Positions 10,876 to 20,536 of a stretch of DNA of 62,500 bases are shown here, piece after piece; the stretch's first letter is position 1; every line of letters starts with the position of its first letter. The position numbers and the translations under genes are program-made. Source of the stretch: Cryptococcus deneoformans JEC21 (Eukaryota > Basidiomycota > Tremellomycetes > Tremellales > Cryptococcaceae); the NCBI RefSeq assembly GCF_000091045.1, contig NC_006685.1, positions 135,001-197,500 of the forward strand. Direction: 5' to 3'. Below the pieces are notes generated by a model. The model was not told the DNA's origin. It made no database searches and saw nothing but the letters and a program-made list of their open reading frames with translations.

Positions 10876-12569
10876 ATGTTCATCTCAAGACCTGTTGCAC
10901 CCTCATTGAGGCTTTTCGCCAAGAATAGTCTCCAAAGTATCACTCAAAATTCCCCGGTTCGGTCTACTGCCTTGTTTCGATGTCAGTCCAATTCGGCCGT
11001 ATCCTCTTCCTCCAAACCAGCTGCGAAGCCCAACGAGCTGGCTAAAGTCATCCGCGACTCTATAAAGGTATACCTAATCTATATCCACTTTTATAGGAAC
11101 GCTCACCACATAGACAGTCGACTGGACCGATCTCCGCATCCCGCTACATGCAATTCTGCCTATCCCATCCCGTCCACGGATACTATTCCAAAGGCGACGT
11201 ATTTGGTCAAAAAGGAGATTTCATCACGTCTCCTGAAATAAGTCAGATATTTGGGGAGCTTGTTGCGATTTGGTTCTTGACCAGATGGATGGAAGTTGAC
11301 TCTCCCACGCGGGTGCGCATAATCGAGCTTGGTCCAGGTCGAGGAACACTCATGGACGACGTCCTTCGAGTGAGTAACCTTTCCTTATGCATTTCATTTT
11401 TAAATAACAACGTTCTAGACGCTATTCAACTTTCCTGGGATCGCTGCATCAATCAACAGCGTACACCTGGTGGAGAATAGTGAAGCCATGAGAGAAGTCC
11501 AATCCCAAACTCTTACTCCTAGGATAAAAGGCAAGGATGTCAAGCTCAATTGGTACACCAGTATTGAAGAGATTCCTGAGAGTAGGTGTTTCTCAGTCAT
11601 AAATTATACAAGCTGTAGCTAATGAAAAGCGTTAGCGAAAGACGAGTTTACTCTCTTTGTTGCTCACGAATTCTTCGACGCAATGCCCATCAACGTATTC
11701 GAAAAGACCGACATGGGCTGGCGCGAAGTTCTAATCGACAGGGATCCATCTTACACTCCCAAGTATGTGGCACCGCTCTGACTAATGTATTGAAAGTCAA
11801 ATAACGATACCTTTAGTCTTCCCACCTCTTCCACGCCTTCAGGTCTTCGATTTACCCTCTCCCCCTCACCTACAACCCTTTCCACTATTCTTCCCTCAAC
11901 CTCCCCGCGCTTCGCCAAACTCCCATCCGGCTCGCGGATCGAGGTATCCCAGGATTCATACAAGATCATGCACCGATTAGGACAAGTCGTCAATCAAGGT
12001 CTCGGCGGATGCGGACTGGTGGTGGACTACGGAGCGGACAAGGCGTTTGCTTCCAGTTTCAGAGTAAGCCCATATTGCTCTTACCCCAAATCAAAACATT
12101 GAGGATGTCCAGGGCTGATGTGGGCGACTCGTTACAGGCATTCAGGAAACACGAGATTGTGGATGTGTTTGAAGACCCTGGAAACTGTGATTTAACTGCC
12201 AACGTCGACTTTGCGTATCTCCGCGAATCGCTCACCGGTACAGGTGAGTTTCGATTCTCTCAAATATGTTGGTCAAGGACTAATCCGAAGAACCCAACTT
12301 TCACAGCGACACCCCTCGGCCCCATCTCCCAAGCTCAATTTCTTATTTCCTTGGGCCTCCAACCCCGTCTCCGCAAGCTTCTTGACACTGCCCCACCAGA
12401 GAGACGCGAAGCTATTGAGAAAGGCGCTAAAAGGCTGATCGATGTTTTAGGCATGGGTTCGCAGTACCAAGTTATGGGCGTTGTCAGCGGCGAGCCTGAG
12501 ATGAAAGAGGGCATCTATCCATTCCCGGTGAAAAAGGAGACAGTGGAGAGTAAAGTTTTGAGGCCTTAG
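10876..12569 (+). CDS. NDUFAF7/MidA-type mitochondrial protein arginine methyltransferase
   Basis: Seven exons (10876-11067, 11118-11369, 11419-11581, 11636-11762, 11817-12063, 12138-12243, 12307-12569) give 449 residues. The N-terminus [20 protein letters not shown] is basic and hydroxylated like a mitochondrial presequence. Family blocks are [36 protein letters not shown], the SAM-binding [37 protein letters not shown] and [11 protein letters not shown]. These define the SAM-dependent methyltransferase family (DUF185) whose human member NDUFAF7 dimethylates NDUFS2 during complex I assembly. An upstream in-frame TTG at 10867 is not taken as the start. Identity is confident; substrate is inferred from the family. 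Confidence 0.9.
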
Positions 12570-12624
12570 ATATACATTGGGTATAGTCATATACAATGCA
12601 GAATATTCTCCATTCTGGCTGGGT

Positions 12625-14140
12625 CTATATCTGACGCTCCATGTCCTTCAACCTTTGCTCTAAGCCCATCATCCTTTTCTCTAAGCCCTCCCAGTTCTTC
12701 TTGATTGCCGCAATTGCATCACCTAAACCTGTTTGCACACTTTTTACAACCTCATCAAGCTCGTTTATTTCTTCTGCATTCTTCTTATCTCTACTTTGCA
12801 ATTCTCGAAGCGAAACGGCGATCTCGCTCGCTTCAGAATGCAGGGCCGATAACGATCGCAGACGAGCAAGAAGTGGAGTGAGAATAGGTAAGAGAGGGTC
12901 CAACCTCGGCAGTACTGAAAATAATGATTGAAGTTGAGTGTATTCGCCTTGCGTCAGGGAGAGGTTTGTAACTGCTTTTTCGCTTGATTGTTGGGGGATT
13001 GCCGCTCCACCTGCACCTGTTCGCCTTGAAGCAGCAGCAGCCCTGTCAAGGTCAACCAACAATAGTTTCACACGGCGCGAAATGGCGTCGAGATGCCGAG
13101 GTTGAGTAAGTAGAGTGAGGAGATGGTCATGCTTGTTCAGTGTGGGAACTAAAGGCGACAATGTCTACAGTATTCGGTGTCAGTCGGAACGCTTATAACG
13201 GGAAGCCATATTGGAAAGAGGAAAGCAAACACACTTGATCCAGTCCGTCAGTAGTCGGTCCAACCACTTGCTCAAGCGCAGCAAGTCGTTTGTCTATATC
13301 GGACAGACTGCTATCTTGTTGTCCCACTGCTGTAGACTGAGCAACTTTGCCTTTCCCAGAGCGATTCTCAGCCGTTACCAACTTATCCAACCTCTCTCTC
13401 CATTCAGAACTGGGTCCCATCCCCACTGCCACGACCTGCCCAACATCCAATCCATCAATTTCTACCCGCTCAAGGCGCTCTCTCACATTCGCCAATTCCG
13501 ACACAACATCCACAGGTTGCCTCGGCGGAAGAACAGACCTCCTCTTTCCTGCTCCGCTCCCTTCATGTGATATCGACTGGGTTTTGGAAGGGGACGATGA
13601 TCCCACTTCAGCCTCAATCTCGGCCAGCTCTGCTTTCAACCGTCTCAATCGTGCTGCTGGAGTCTCCCGTGGTAAAGGTGGCTCTTCATCGGTATCGGAC
13701 GATGATGACGCATAGCGTGAAAGAGGTGGAAGTCGAGGTCTAAAGGAGAGAGTGGACAATTCTGCATAATTCCGGGATTAGCTACTCTGGCATTGCTCAA
13801 TTTCAGGTACCTACCTGGCTTTCTTGTACCCCGAGCAAAGACGCGCTCAGCTTTACGCCTGGAGGGTAACCCACCGGCGTCAATGTCTTCTGACACGGGC
13901 TTCAAAACAGAGTCCTCGTCTCCTGACCTAACATCGCTCTACAAGATCCGACATTAGTTATATCCATGAGTGGTGCTTTACTAATACAAGCGTACCGGCT
14001 TGAGAACAATCTCTGGCTCATCAGTAGTCTCAAAGATATCTGGAGCAGTATCCTGTTTATGGGTGATCCGTGAGCTCTGTGCAAGGGTATTCGCAAGCAA
14101 TACGTACTATGTCCGGAAGCCCTCTATACTTGGTGGCCAT
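12625..14140 (-). CDS. Dynactin subunit 2 (dynamitin, p50)
   Basis: Starts at 14140 with MATKYRGLPDI, the typical p50 N-terminus, followed by DTAPDIFETTDEPEIVLKP on a second short exon. A third exon follows (VFARGTRKPE), then STLSFRPRLPPLSRY and a Ser/Asp-rich linker. A long coiled-coil C-terminal region runs from LRRLKAELAEIEAEV to LEQRLKDMERQI. p50 links the dynactin shoulder to the Arp1 filament and so supports dynein-driven nuclear migration. About five exons. The C-terminal exon (12625-13161) carries MSPLVPTLNKHDHLLTLLTQ and the heptad-rich segment. The gene appears complete. It is the last ordinary gene before the RecQ/Harbinger island. Confidence 0.88.
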
Positions 14141-14269
14141 CTGCATCGACCTTTATAATCCAGTAATCAAGTGTCGTTATTTCTCATCCAATCCACCAAA
14201 GTTCTAAGAGTCAATCTTTGTTCGTTGTATCGTTGCCTGAAGTCAAGGTGGTCGCTGTCGGGCCAAAAG

Positions 14270-15740
14270 AGACGTGAACGCGTCCAGTTTACGTAACGTT
14301 TCACTTATTGATTCCTCACCATATTCCTGCTTCACAACTTACTCCCTACCTAGGCTCGACACAATCGTCGGGGAAAAGCATGGTTTGGATCCTGCTGCTT
14401 CCAGCGATGAAGATGTACAAGCAGTCAGGCATTTCCTATCCTATTTGGGGGAACCAAAGCCATGCAAGGCGACTAAGTAGGTTCCACACTCTTTAACTTG
14501 GGAATGCTGCTAATAATATGTGACAAGATTGACTCTCCCTGTGATGTTGAAGAAAAATTCGCCGATATGAAAGGACAGCTATGGGCAATTGGGCCAGAGA
14601 TGTTGCGAAGCCATCTGGTCCGAGAAGTTCTTGGCAAATTCGCTCTTGCGAGCAAAGTCCTAACTATGCTCGTGGACGAGGCGCATACTATCAAAGACTG
14701 GGGTCAATCTTAACGGCCAGACATCGTCAAGCTGTACGAGATACGTGATGCTTTGGGCTCTAGTGTTGCGTCGGGGTTTGTTCTCTTCTATCATGAGCCG
14801 GGAATACATTACGATTGCGGTGGATGTCTTGCATTTGGGCAGAAGAATGATGGATGGATGGGATGTAGGTCCCGATAGGGACGAGCTCAAATATGAAGTA
14901 AATCGCTGCTCTTCTATCCTTCGGGCGATCGAACTGCGATTGATGTATCAATAGGTCTCAGAGCCAAGACGGACACATATGCAGGCAGGCTTGGGAATCA
15001 TACTGCAAGACGTTTACTTCCTCCAGCCCAAGCCACGGACCACATCACCAACTGCAATTCCATAGGATCTCTCACTTTCTTCCTTCAGTTGCAATTTCTC
15101 ATCATTCCCGTCCACCACTCCACATACGGCATCTCCTACGGCGACATCTACCAATGGCCGAAAGGAGGCAGAAGCGCAACAGAAGAACACCGGAGATAAA
15201 TCCACCAACGAGAGGAAGATAGGAGCAAAGCAAAAGAACAATGCGTCTGAGTCTTTGATTCCAAGAACAGTCGTGTTCTTTGTGACAAAGCAACAGTGTA
15301 TGGATGCTCGGGATGCTTTGAGATCGATTTGGCCCTGAGAATCCCGATCAGGTCGATATTTTCTATGGTCCTACCTCCGCGTGCTGCGTTTGAATCTCCT
15401 GGACAAATTCGAGAAGGGCGTTGTTCGCGTACTCTACTGTACAAACGCTTTCGGGCTAGGCTGTGACATCCCAGACATTGGGATACTCGATCATATACAA
15501 CTGTGTGGATTCGATGGTTGGTCTTTGGCAGAAAGGTGGAGGAGCAGCCAGAGGTCGGCGATTGGCGGGAAGAGTCATTTGGCTTGCACCACTTGATGTG
15601 TTTGGGCCGTCGAATGAAAGGAAGAAGAAGTCGAAGGATTTGCATCCTATATCCCTAAGCCCCATTCTCTACACGAAGCAAGCGTTCAAGAACCGCCAGC
15701 GCCTTCGTGCAACGTGTCCTTATCTGTACGAGCTTGCTAA
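14270..15740 (+). pseudogene. RecQ-family helicase relic
   Basis: Fragments in all three plus-strand frames line up in the order of a RecQ helicase. The DExH box with following block reads KVLTMLVDEAHTIKDWGQS, then an in-frame TAA at about 14711. The frame continues past it as RPDIVKLYEIRDALG. After a gap come FFVTKQQCMDARDALRSIW, then LDKFEKGVVRVLYCTNAFGLGCDIPD (helicase motifs IV-V) and, in a shifted frame, GGAARGRRLAGRVIWLAPLD (motif VI region). The N-terminal ATP-binding P-loop is not recognisable. With a stop and several frame changes, no functional product is possible. Similar RecQ genes occur as telomere-linked helicases or with mobile DNA in basidiomycetes; which class this was is unknown. 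Confidence 0.75.
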
Positions 15741-16254
15741 TCCACCAATAACTAAATCACGCTCTCTTCATCATCCTTATCATTCATCCATCGACTCCCA
15801 ATCCCACTGCTGCACCTCTACTTCCCCCTCTACCACCGTCTCTCTGACTCCTTTCCCATCGTCCACCAATCCGTCTACCCCCTTCCCCACATCTACGCCC
15901 ACCCCCATCAATTGTGCCTCCGTTCCTAACATTCAGATGTGCTCGTACAGTCCAAGAGGTCTACTTCCGGCCTAACTTGGAAAGATGGATGGCAGAACAC
16001 CATGGCGGGGTATGGGTAAAAGTCTCCCGCTTTACCTGTCATCTTCCCGCCTACCTAAAATGCATAGCCAAGCAGCTTAGTCTTCTCAAACTCTCGAGCT
16101 CAGCAATCCCAACGACCGAATCTAGTGCTCCGAGAACAATTGTAGACAAACGACCGAGGACCCGAAACTATAGTAGCTTCAGGTGCTTTCCGACCTCTAC
16201 GAGGACAGTGGCACCGCTACACGTGTGGTTGATTTCGAGGAAGAAGGGATGAGT
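15741..16254. other. Unassigned stretch between RecQ relic and Harbinger helper ORF
   Basis: About 0.5 kb with short overlapping ORFs, Ser/Thr/Pro-rich in translation, and no recognisable domain. It may be the decayed 3' end of the RecQ gene and should contain the left terminus of the Harbinger element. I could not identify a terminal inverted repeat by eye. Confidence 0.4.
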
Positions 16255-16890
16255 GGGCTTCAACTACCACTGGGTTCAGGCATTGGTTGAAAGTGTATCG
16301 CAGAGATTTGGACCGAGTGAGGGTTGCGATGAATTTGGCAGAGGGCGTAAGTAGCACCGGGTCGGCTACCCATGTAGAGGAAACGATCCCAAGCGTGGTG
16401 GAGTCACAGGTGCGACTCCGTGATGATATGCGCCATCATGTGAATAGGTACGTAGACGGTAAGTTACCAACTCAAAGGGAACAGAGGAGGAGCTACCGCC
16501 GAGTGCCATTCTTTGATGTGAAGTTGTCTCTGTCTATGTTTATTTAAGAAGAGGAAGTCTGTTATATCGGTTCCATCGGATGATTAATTTACTGTATTGA
16601 CAAGATGGATGAGCTGGTCATGAGGCAGGAGGGCAACGACGATCGGCGGCATCAGGAGCTATTGGCCGTTCAAGAACGGAAAATCTCCGTGCAGGAGAAA
16701 CATCATGCAGACATGGTGAATATCGCGCAGGAGAATATGACGATAGCACGAGAGAATGCGGCGACAGAAAAGATGAAGATGTTGGCGGAGAGTTGGAACA
16801 GGAAGATGGAGATGCTGATGAGGTCTGGGAAAAGTTGGGAGGAGGCGAAAGTTATGGTGGGGCCTGAGCCTGGAGCTCCCTCTCTATAAT
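16255..16890 (+). CDS. Putative helper protein of the Harbinger element (degenerate or spliced)
   Basis: Two open segments (about 16287-16547 and 16605-16889) lie convergent to the transposase. The first reads VYRRDLDRVRVAMNLAEG and continues to LRDDMRHHVNRY. The second, MDELVMRQEGNDDRRHQELL, is a charged coiled coil rich in E, R, Q and M, ending EPGAPSL. PIF/Harbinger elements usually carry a second, Myb/SANT-like gene beside the transposase, and position and orientation fit that. I do not see a clear SANT domain, so the assignment rests on context. Splicing between the two segments is not resolved; the copy may be broken. Confidence 0.45.
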
Positions 16891-16937
16891 TATGATATGC
16901 ATTCTCAGTCGTCTCTTCCTCTCCCCTGCAGATATGA

Positions 16938-18402
16938 TCATAGAAGATCCCTGCGCTCTATTTCCTGCATTCGCTCCATCACCCTCTTTCGCGTGAGATT
17001 CGAAGCATCTCTTGCATCACGTGCCTCATCCTCCTCTTCTTCCCTGTGCCGCTCTAACACCCTCTCCATCCTTTCTTGCATCCTTTCGATGTCGATGTAA
17101 TCATCAGGTTCATCAGCGTCACCATCCAGCTGATTGTACCAATCACCTGTGTCAATGAGCAGATTGTGCAATACCACACAGGCCCGGATCCAGCATGTCG
17201 CAACGCCTTCATCTCTGACATTGCGAATCTTCACGCGAAGGTTCCTAAGACTCTGCCAGCGGTTTTTGAGGATTCCGTAGGCATGCTCAATCTTGACTCG
17301 GGCACTCGAACACTTCTTATTGAACTTGGCCTGTTGTATATATGAGCATGTAGGTCTATACATGAGATATGCGGACAAATAAACTTACTTCTGGCGCATC
17401 AAGGTCGTTCTGACCTCTCCGACGCTTGAAAAGCGGTACACACCAATCCCCAGCAGGAAATGCCGAATCTGCCAAAAGATATTCACCTTGACTGATCATT
17501 TCTGAATGAACAGCTCGGCCTTGCAACATGGCTTCTCTGTTACTCTGAGCGTCGGCATTAGCCTCTTCAAAGAGAGAACAGTTCTTGAAGATACGAGCAT
17601 CGTGAGCAGAAGCAGGATAACCGTACTGGAAGTACCGAATCCTCTTCAAATGGTCGCAAATTCCTAGGATATTGAAGCCGTAGCGCCCTTTGTATGAAAG
17701 GGAATCGACAGCATCATGGCGAGCAGGCTTGTAAGCGAAGGGAACATGGAAGCCGTCGATAATCCCCACACATCCATCAGGAATGTCCTCCTCCTCTTCA
17801 AAGTGCCTGTCTATAGCCTTCCTCTCATTTTCATCTGGCCAGTATACGTTATTTCGCTCCAATGACAGGATGGCCTTGATTACCCGAGTCGTCCATATGG
17901 CCGACGTGCCCTCTGATGGATAACAATCAATCTCGAAGAAACGGTTTAATGTTTCTGGATGCAGTGTGGCGTGGGCACTCACCTGACACCCCAAACTGCT
18001 CTCCTATCTCAAAAGTGCTCGCAGCACATCCGCAATGTCCCAGTCGATAGAGCGCAACTGTAAGCTGTAAAAGGGGGTTCGCCTGCTTTCTTGGACCATG
18101 AGAGACGAAACTGGATGGTCCTTGATAAGGCAGAGAAGCTTTCGAAATTCCGTATGGTTGACGCGCAGTTTGCGGCGGAAATCCTCATCTGGTATCTCAT
18201 GAATGCTTGTAATTCTGGCAACAGCATCCCTACTACGAAGCTGACCATACTTCTTCGGACGATTGAGGTAACGAGATGTCCTGAGAGCATGATACGGAAT
18301 GGACAAACTGGTCTTGAGCTGCTTATGATTGAGGATAGTCGCCATTCGATAGAGCTCTCTGGCTCGTGCTGTCGCTTTATACTTAGCTGATCGTCTTGGC
18401 AT
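16938..18402 (-). pseudogene. PIF/Harbinger DDE transposase with a single-base frameshift
   Basis: The N-terminal exon starts at 18402 (MPRRSAKYKATARARELYRM). It ends in a frame that runs out shortly after LLCLIKDHPVSS. Adding one T to the T-run at 18108-18110 would connect it to the frame encoding QLTVALYRLGHCGCAAS. After an intron ending CATCAG come EGTSAIWTTRVIKAILS, GIIDGFHVPFAY (first Asp), SAHDARIFKN, LADSAFPAGDWCVPLFKR (second Asp) and, after another intron, ARVKIEHAYGILKNRW (Glu). The DDE triad and the C-terminal helix (RMQERMERVLERHREEEEDE) are intact. The family is the DDE superfamily endonuclease of PIF/Harbinger elements, which target TWA trinucleotides. The single lesion suggests recent inactivation or a base-calling error. 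Confidence 0.85.
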
Positions 18403-18602
18403 ATTCACTACGTTGTTCTTAGGGTGGTAAACTGCTCTTGGAGCGCTGGATGTTGAAGAGGATAGGATTCAGAACGCAACAGACGCGATTATCATGTTGC
18501 AAAGACAGACGCGTCTCTGTCGAGGTCACTCGCGTCGCGAAGCAAATTCACTAATTCCTATGGGCCTGTTCTAGACTCTCTGTCGTCATTTCCTAAGCCT
18601 CC

Positions 18603-19349
18603 ACCCTGAAATCAGGTCTCCCTTTGCTTCCCTAACAGAAATAAAAAATAACAATGAGCTGCATTTTGTCTACCCCTATTATGTGTATATGCATGGATAG
18701 GATCCTGCGGCGTGAATAGGCTAAGTTTTCCCAGTAGCGAATAACAGGACGCATTACAAATGCATGAGTGCATGTTTTGTCTTCTTCGTTCCTTGTACTG
18801 GCACGCAAGAGTCGCATTTTAAGGAAGCTGTCCTCCATGAAGTGCCCGCGACCATTTTGTCCCAGCTTTTGTTAGTTCACGGTGCCAGGGGGCGCCGGGT
18901 ACCCTGCAGCTGCGTTTTCAGTGGTGGAGAGGAGTGAGACACAGGTCCCAATGGCTGAGGAGTTGGATCAGCAGATATCCCTAGAAAGAAAGGTTTGATT
19001 CTTCGGTATCTTCTTGTGAAATATTACGTCTTGATACCTCCATATTATGTATAAACAATGGTCGTTTGAAGATGGTCGAAAAGGCCAAATTCACCCCAAC
19101 GGTCCCCGCCAAAAGTTGCATTTTGCGACAAGCCCCTCCTCGGAACTTCGTGCCTCGTCGGAGACGAGCCAATGTCCGTCAAGGGGCTTGTATCGAGCCT
19201 ACTCCCTACCTGAATCTCCCCTTGTTGCACGCTGCTTGCACGCCAAAATAAAGCAAAGATTCGCAAGCGAATCGATATGACTAAACACTAATTAGACAGC
19301 ATATTACTCCAGTTAAAGATACCGATTAGCCATTAGTTGCTGCCTAAAG
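18603..19349. other. Intergenic region between Harbinger element and FRA10AC1 gene
   Basis: No supportable gene. It contains GC-rich sequence near 18880-18920 and a 16-nt palindrome, GATTCGCAAGCGAATC, at 19258-19273. Its right end is the FRA10AC1 promoter. Confidence 0.4.
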
Positions 19350-20387
19350 ATGAGCTGGAAGCCATCGCCCGCCGGTATATTCGCCTCAGGTCCTCCCATG
19401 TCATCTTCTTCAAATCCCGTTATAAATCGCATCAAACCTAACGCCAGCGGGCTATCTGCTTTTCAACGTGAAGCCCTAGTGTCATCATATGGCCCTTCTT
19501 CATCAGCGCAACCGAAAGTGCGCACCGAGTGGGATGTGTTGAAGGAGAACCATCGGTTCATAAGGGACGATGAAGACGCAAAGGATGTTAGTTGGGAGGA
19601 GAGGTTAGCGAGGGCATATGAATCGAAGCTGTTCAAAGAGTTTGCTTTGGTACGTAACATCAGTTTTTGGTATGAATGATCTCGCAAGTTTAAAATCATG
19701 CTGACTTCAATCTTTCCCTCACATCAGATTGATCTTAAACATTACAAGTCCAAGAAACTCGCTCTCCGTTGGCGAACAGCTCCTGAAGTCGTCAACGGCA
19801 TCGGCGAAGAGACCTGCGCCTCTTTACGCTGCAAATACCACGAACCCCTGCGAGCGCCATCTCCCGTATCAGATCACGCCGTCGGATTCATCTCTCCCCA
19901 CTCCCGCGCCGAAAGCACTGACAGAAACTATGGATGGGAGTATCTTGGTCATGATGAAAAGGAAAGAAGAAGGCGAAAAGAGAAGAAAACAAAGACTACG
20001 CCGGAGCTGAAAACGTTTGAGTTACCGTTTGTATACATGGAAGCGGGAGAGAGGAAGGAGGCTTTAGTAAAAGTGAGGGTCTGTCCGAGATGTACAGCCA
20101 AGTTGCTGTGGAAGCCAGGACAAGACGATGTGGAGGAAGATTTGATGGGCCAGATGAGATCGGGGGAAAGGGAAAACGAAAAGGAAAAAGAGGATGAGAA
20201 GAGGTCAAGGAAGGATAGGGACAGACGAACGGAAGACAGGGGTAAGTCTGCTGAAGACAAAGAACGGCGGCGGAAACGGAAAGTACAGGAATGCGAGAGA
20301 GGAAGATCACGATCCCAGAGTCCTAAAAGGCATTCCCGGCATCATTTCGAAGAAAAAGGAAAATCCCATCGACATCGCTGGGATTGA
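19350..20387 (+). CDS. FRA10AC1-family protein
   Basis: Exons 19350-19649 and 19728-20387 join in phase 0 to 319 residues. Conserved family blocks are TEWDVLKENHRFIRDDE, ARAYESKLFKEFALIDL, SKKLALRWRTAPEVVNG, GEETCASLRCKYH and ELPFVYMEAGERKEALVKVR, with CPRCTAKLLW at the end of the domain. The Cys pair in VCPRC and the earlier SLRC could bind zinc. The C-terminal 90 residues are a highly charged RS/ERK-like tail (ERENEKEKEDEKRSRKDRDR) ending HRHRWD. Human FRA10AC1 is a nuclear protein found with spliceosomes; a splicing-associated role here is by family. The tail resembles those of other splicing factors. It converges on the REC114-like gene with 149 bp between stops. Confidence 0.88.
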
Positions 20388-20536
20388 TTATACTGCATAA
20401 ATACATAATCAGACACCCCAATATACAATAAAAAGAGTCCTTGTTGTATGTATTTAAAACTAGTAACGCTCTCGATACAGTACGGCAACAAAGGGCGGCA
20501 CCACTCTATCTTTGAAACACATGGCCGGACAAATAT

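Larger units (their letters stand above)
16255..18600. mobile_element. PIF/Harbinger DNA transposon (ends not resolved)
   Basis: A convergent pair of ORFs, helper on plus and DDE transposase on minus, is the standard Harbinger layout. The coordinates are a minimum guess around the coding parts. I could not find a convincing terminal inverted repeat or TTA/TAA target duplication by eye. A 10-bp palindrome AGACGCGTCT at 18507-18516 lies just outside the transposase start and could be subterminal. Confidence 0.65.

Noticed and set aside
18561..18575. GGGCCTGTTCTAG as a Harbinger terminal repeat
   Set aside because: Orientation is wrong for the right end of the element, and no matching inverted copy was found on the left.
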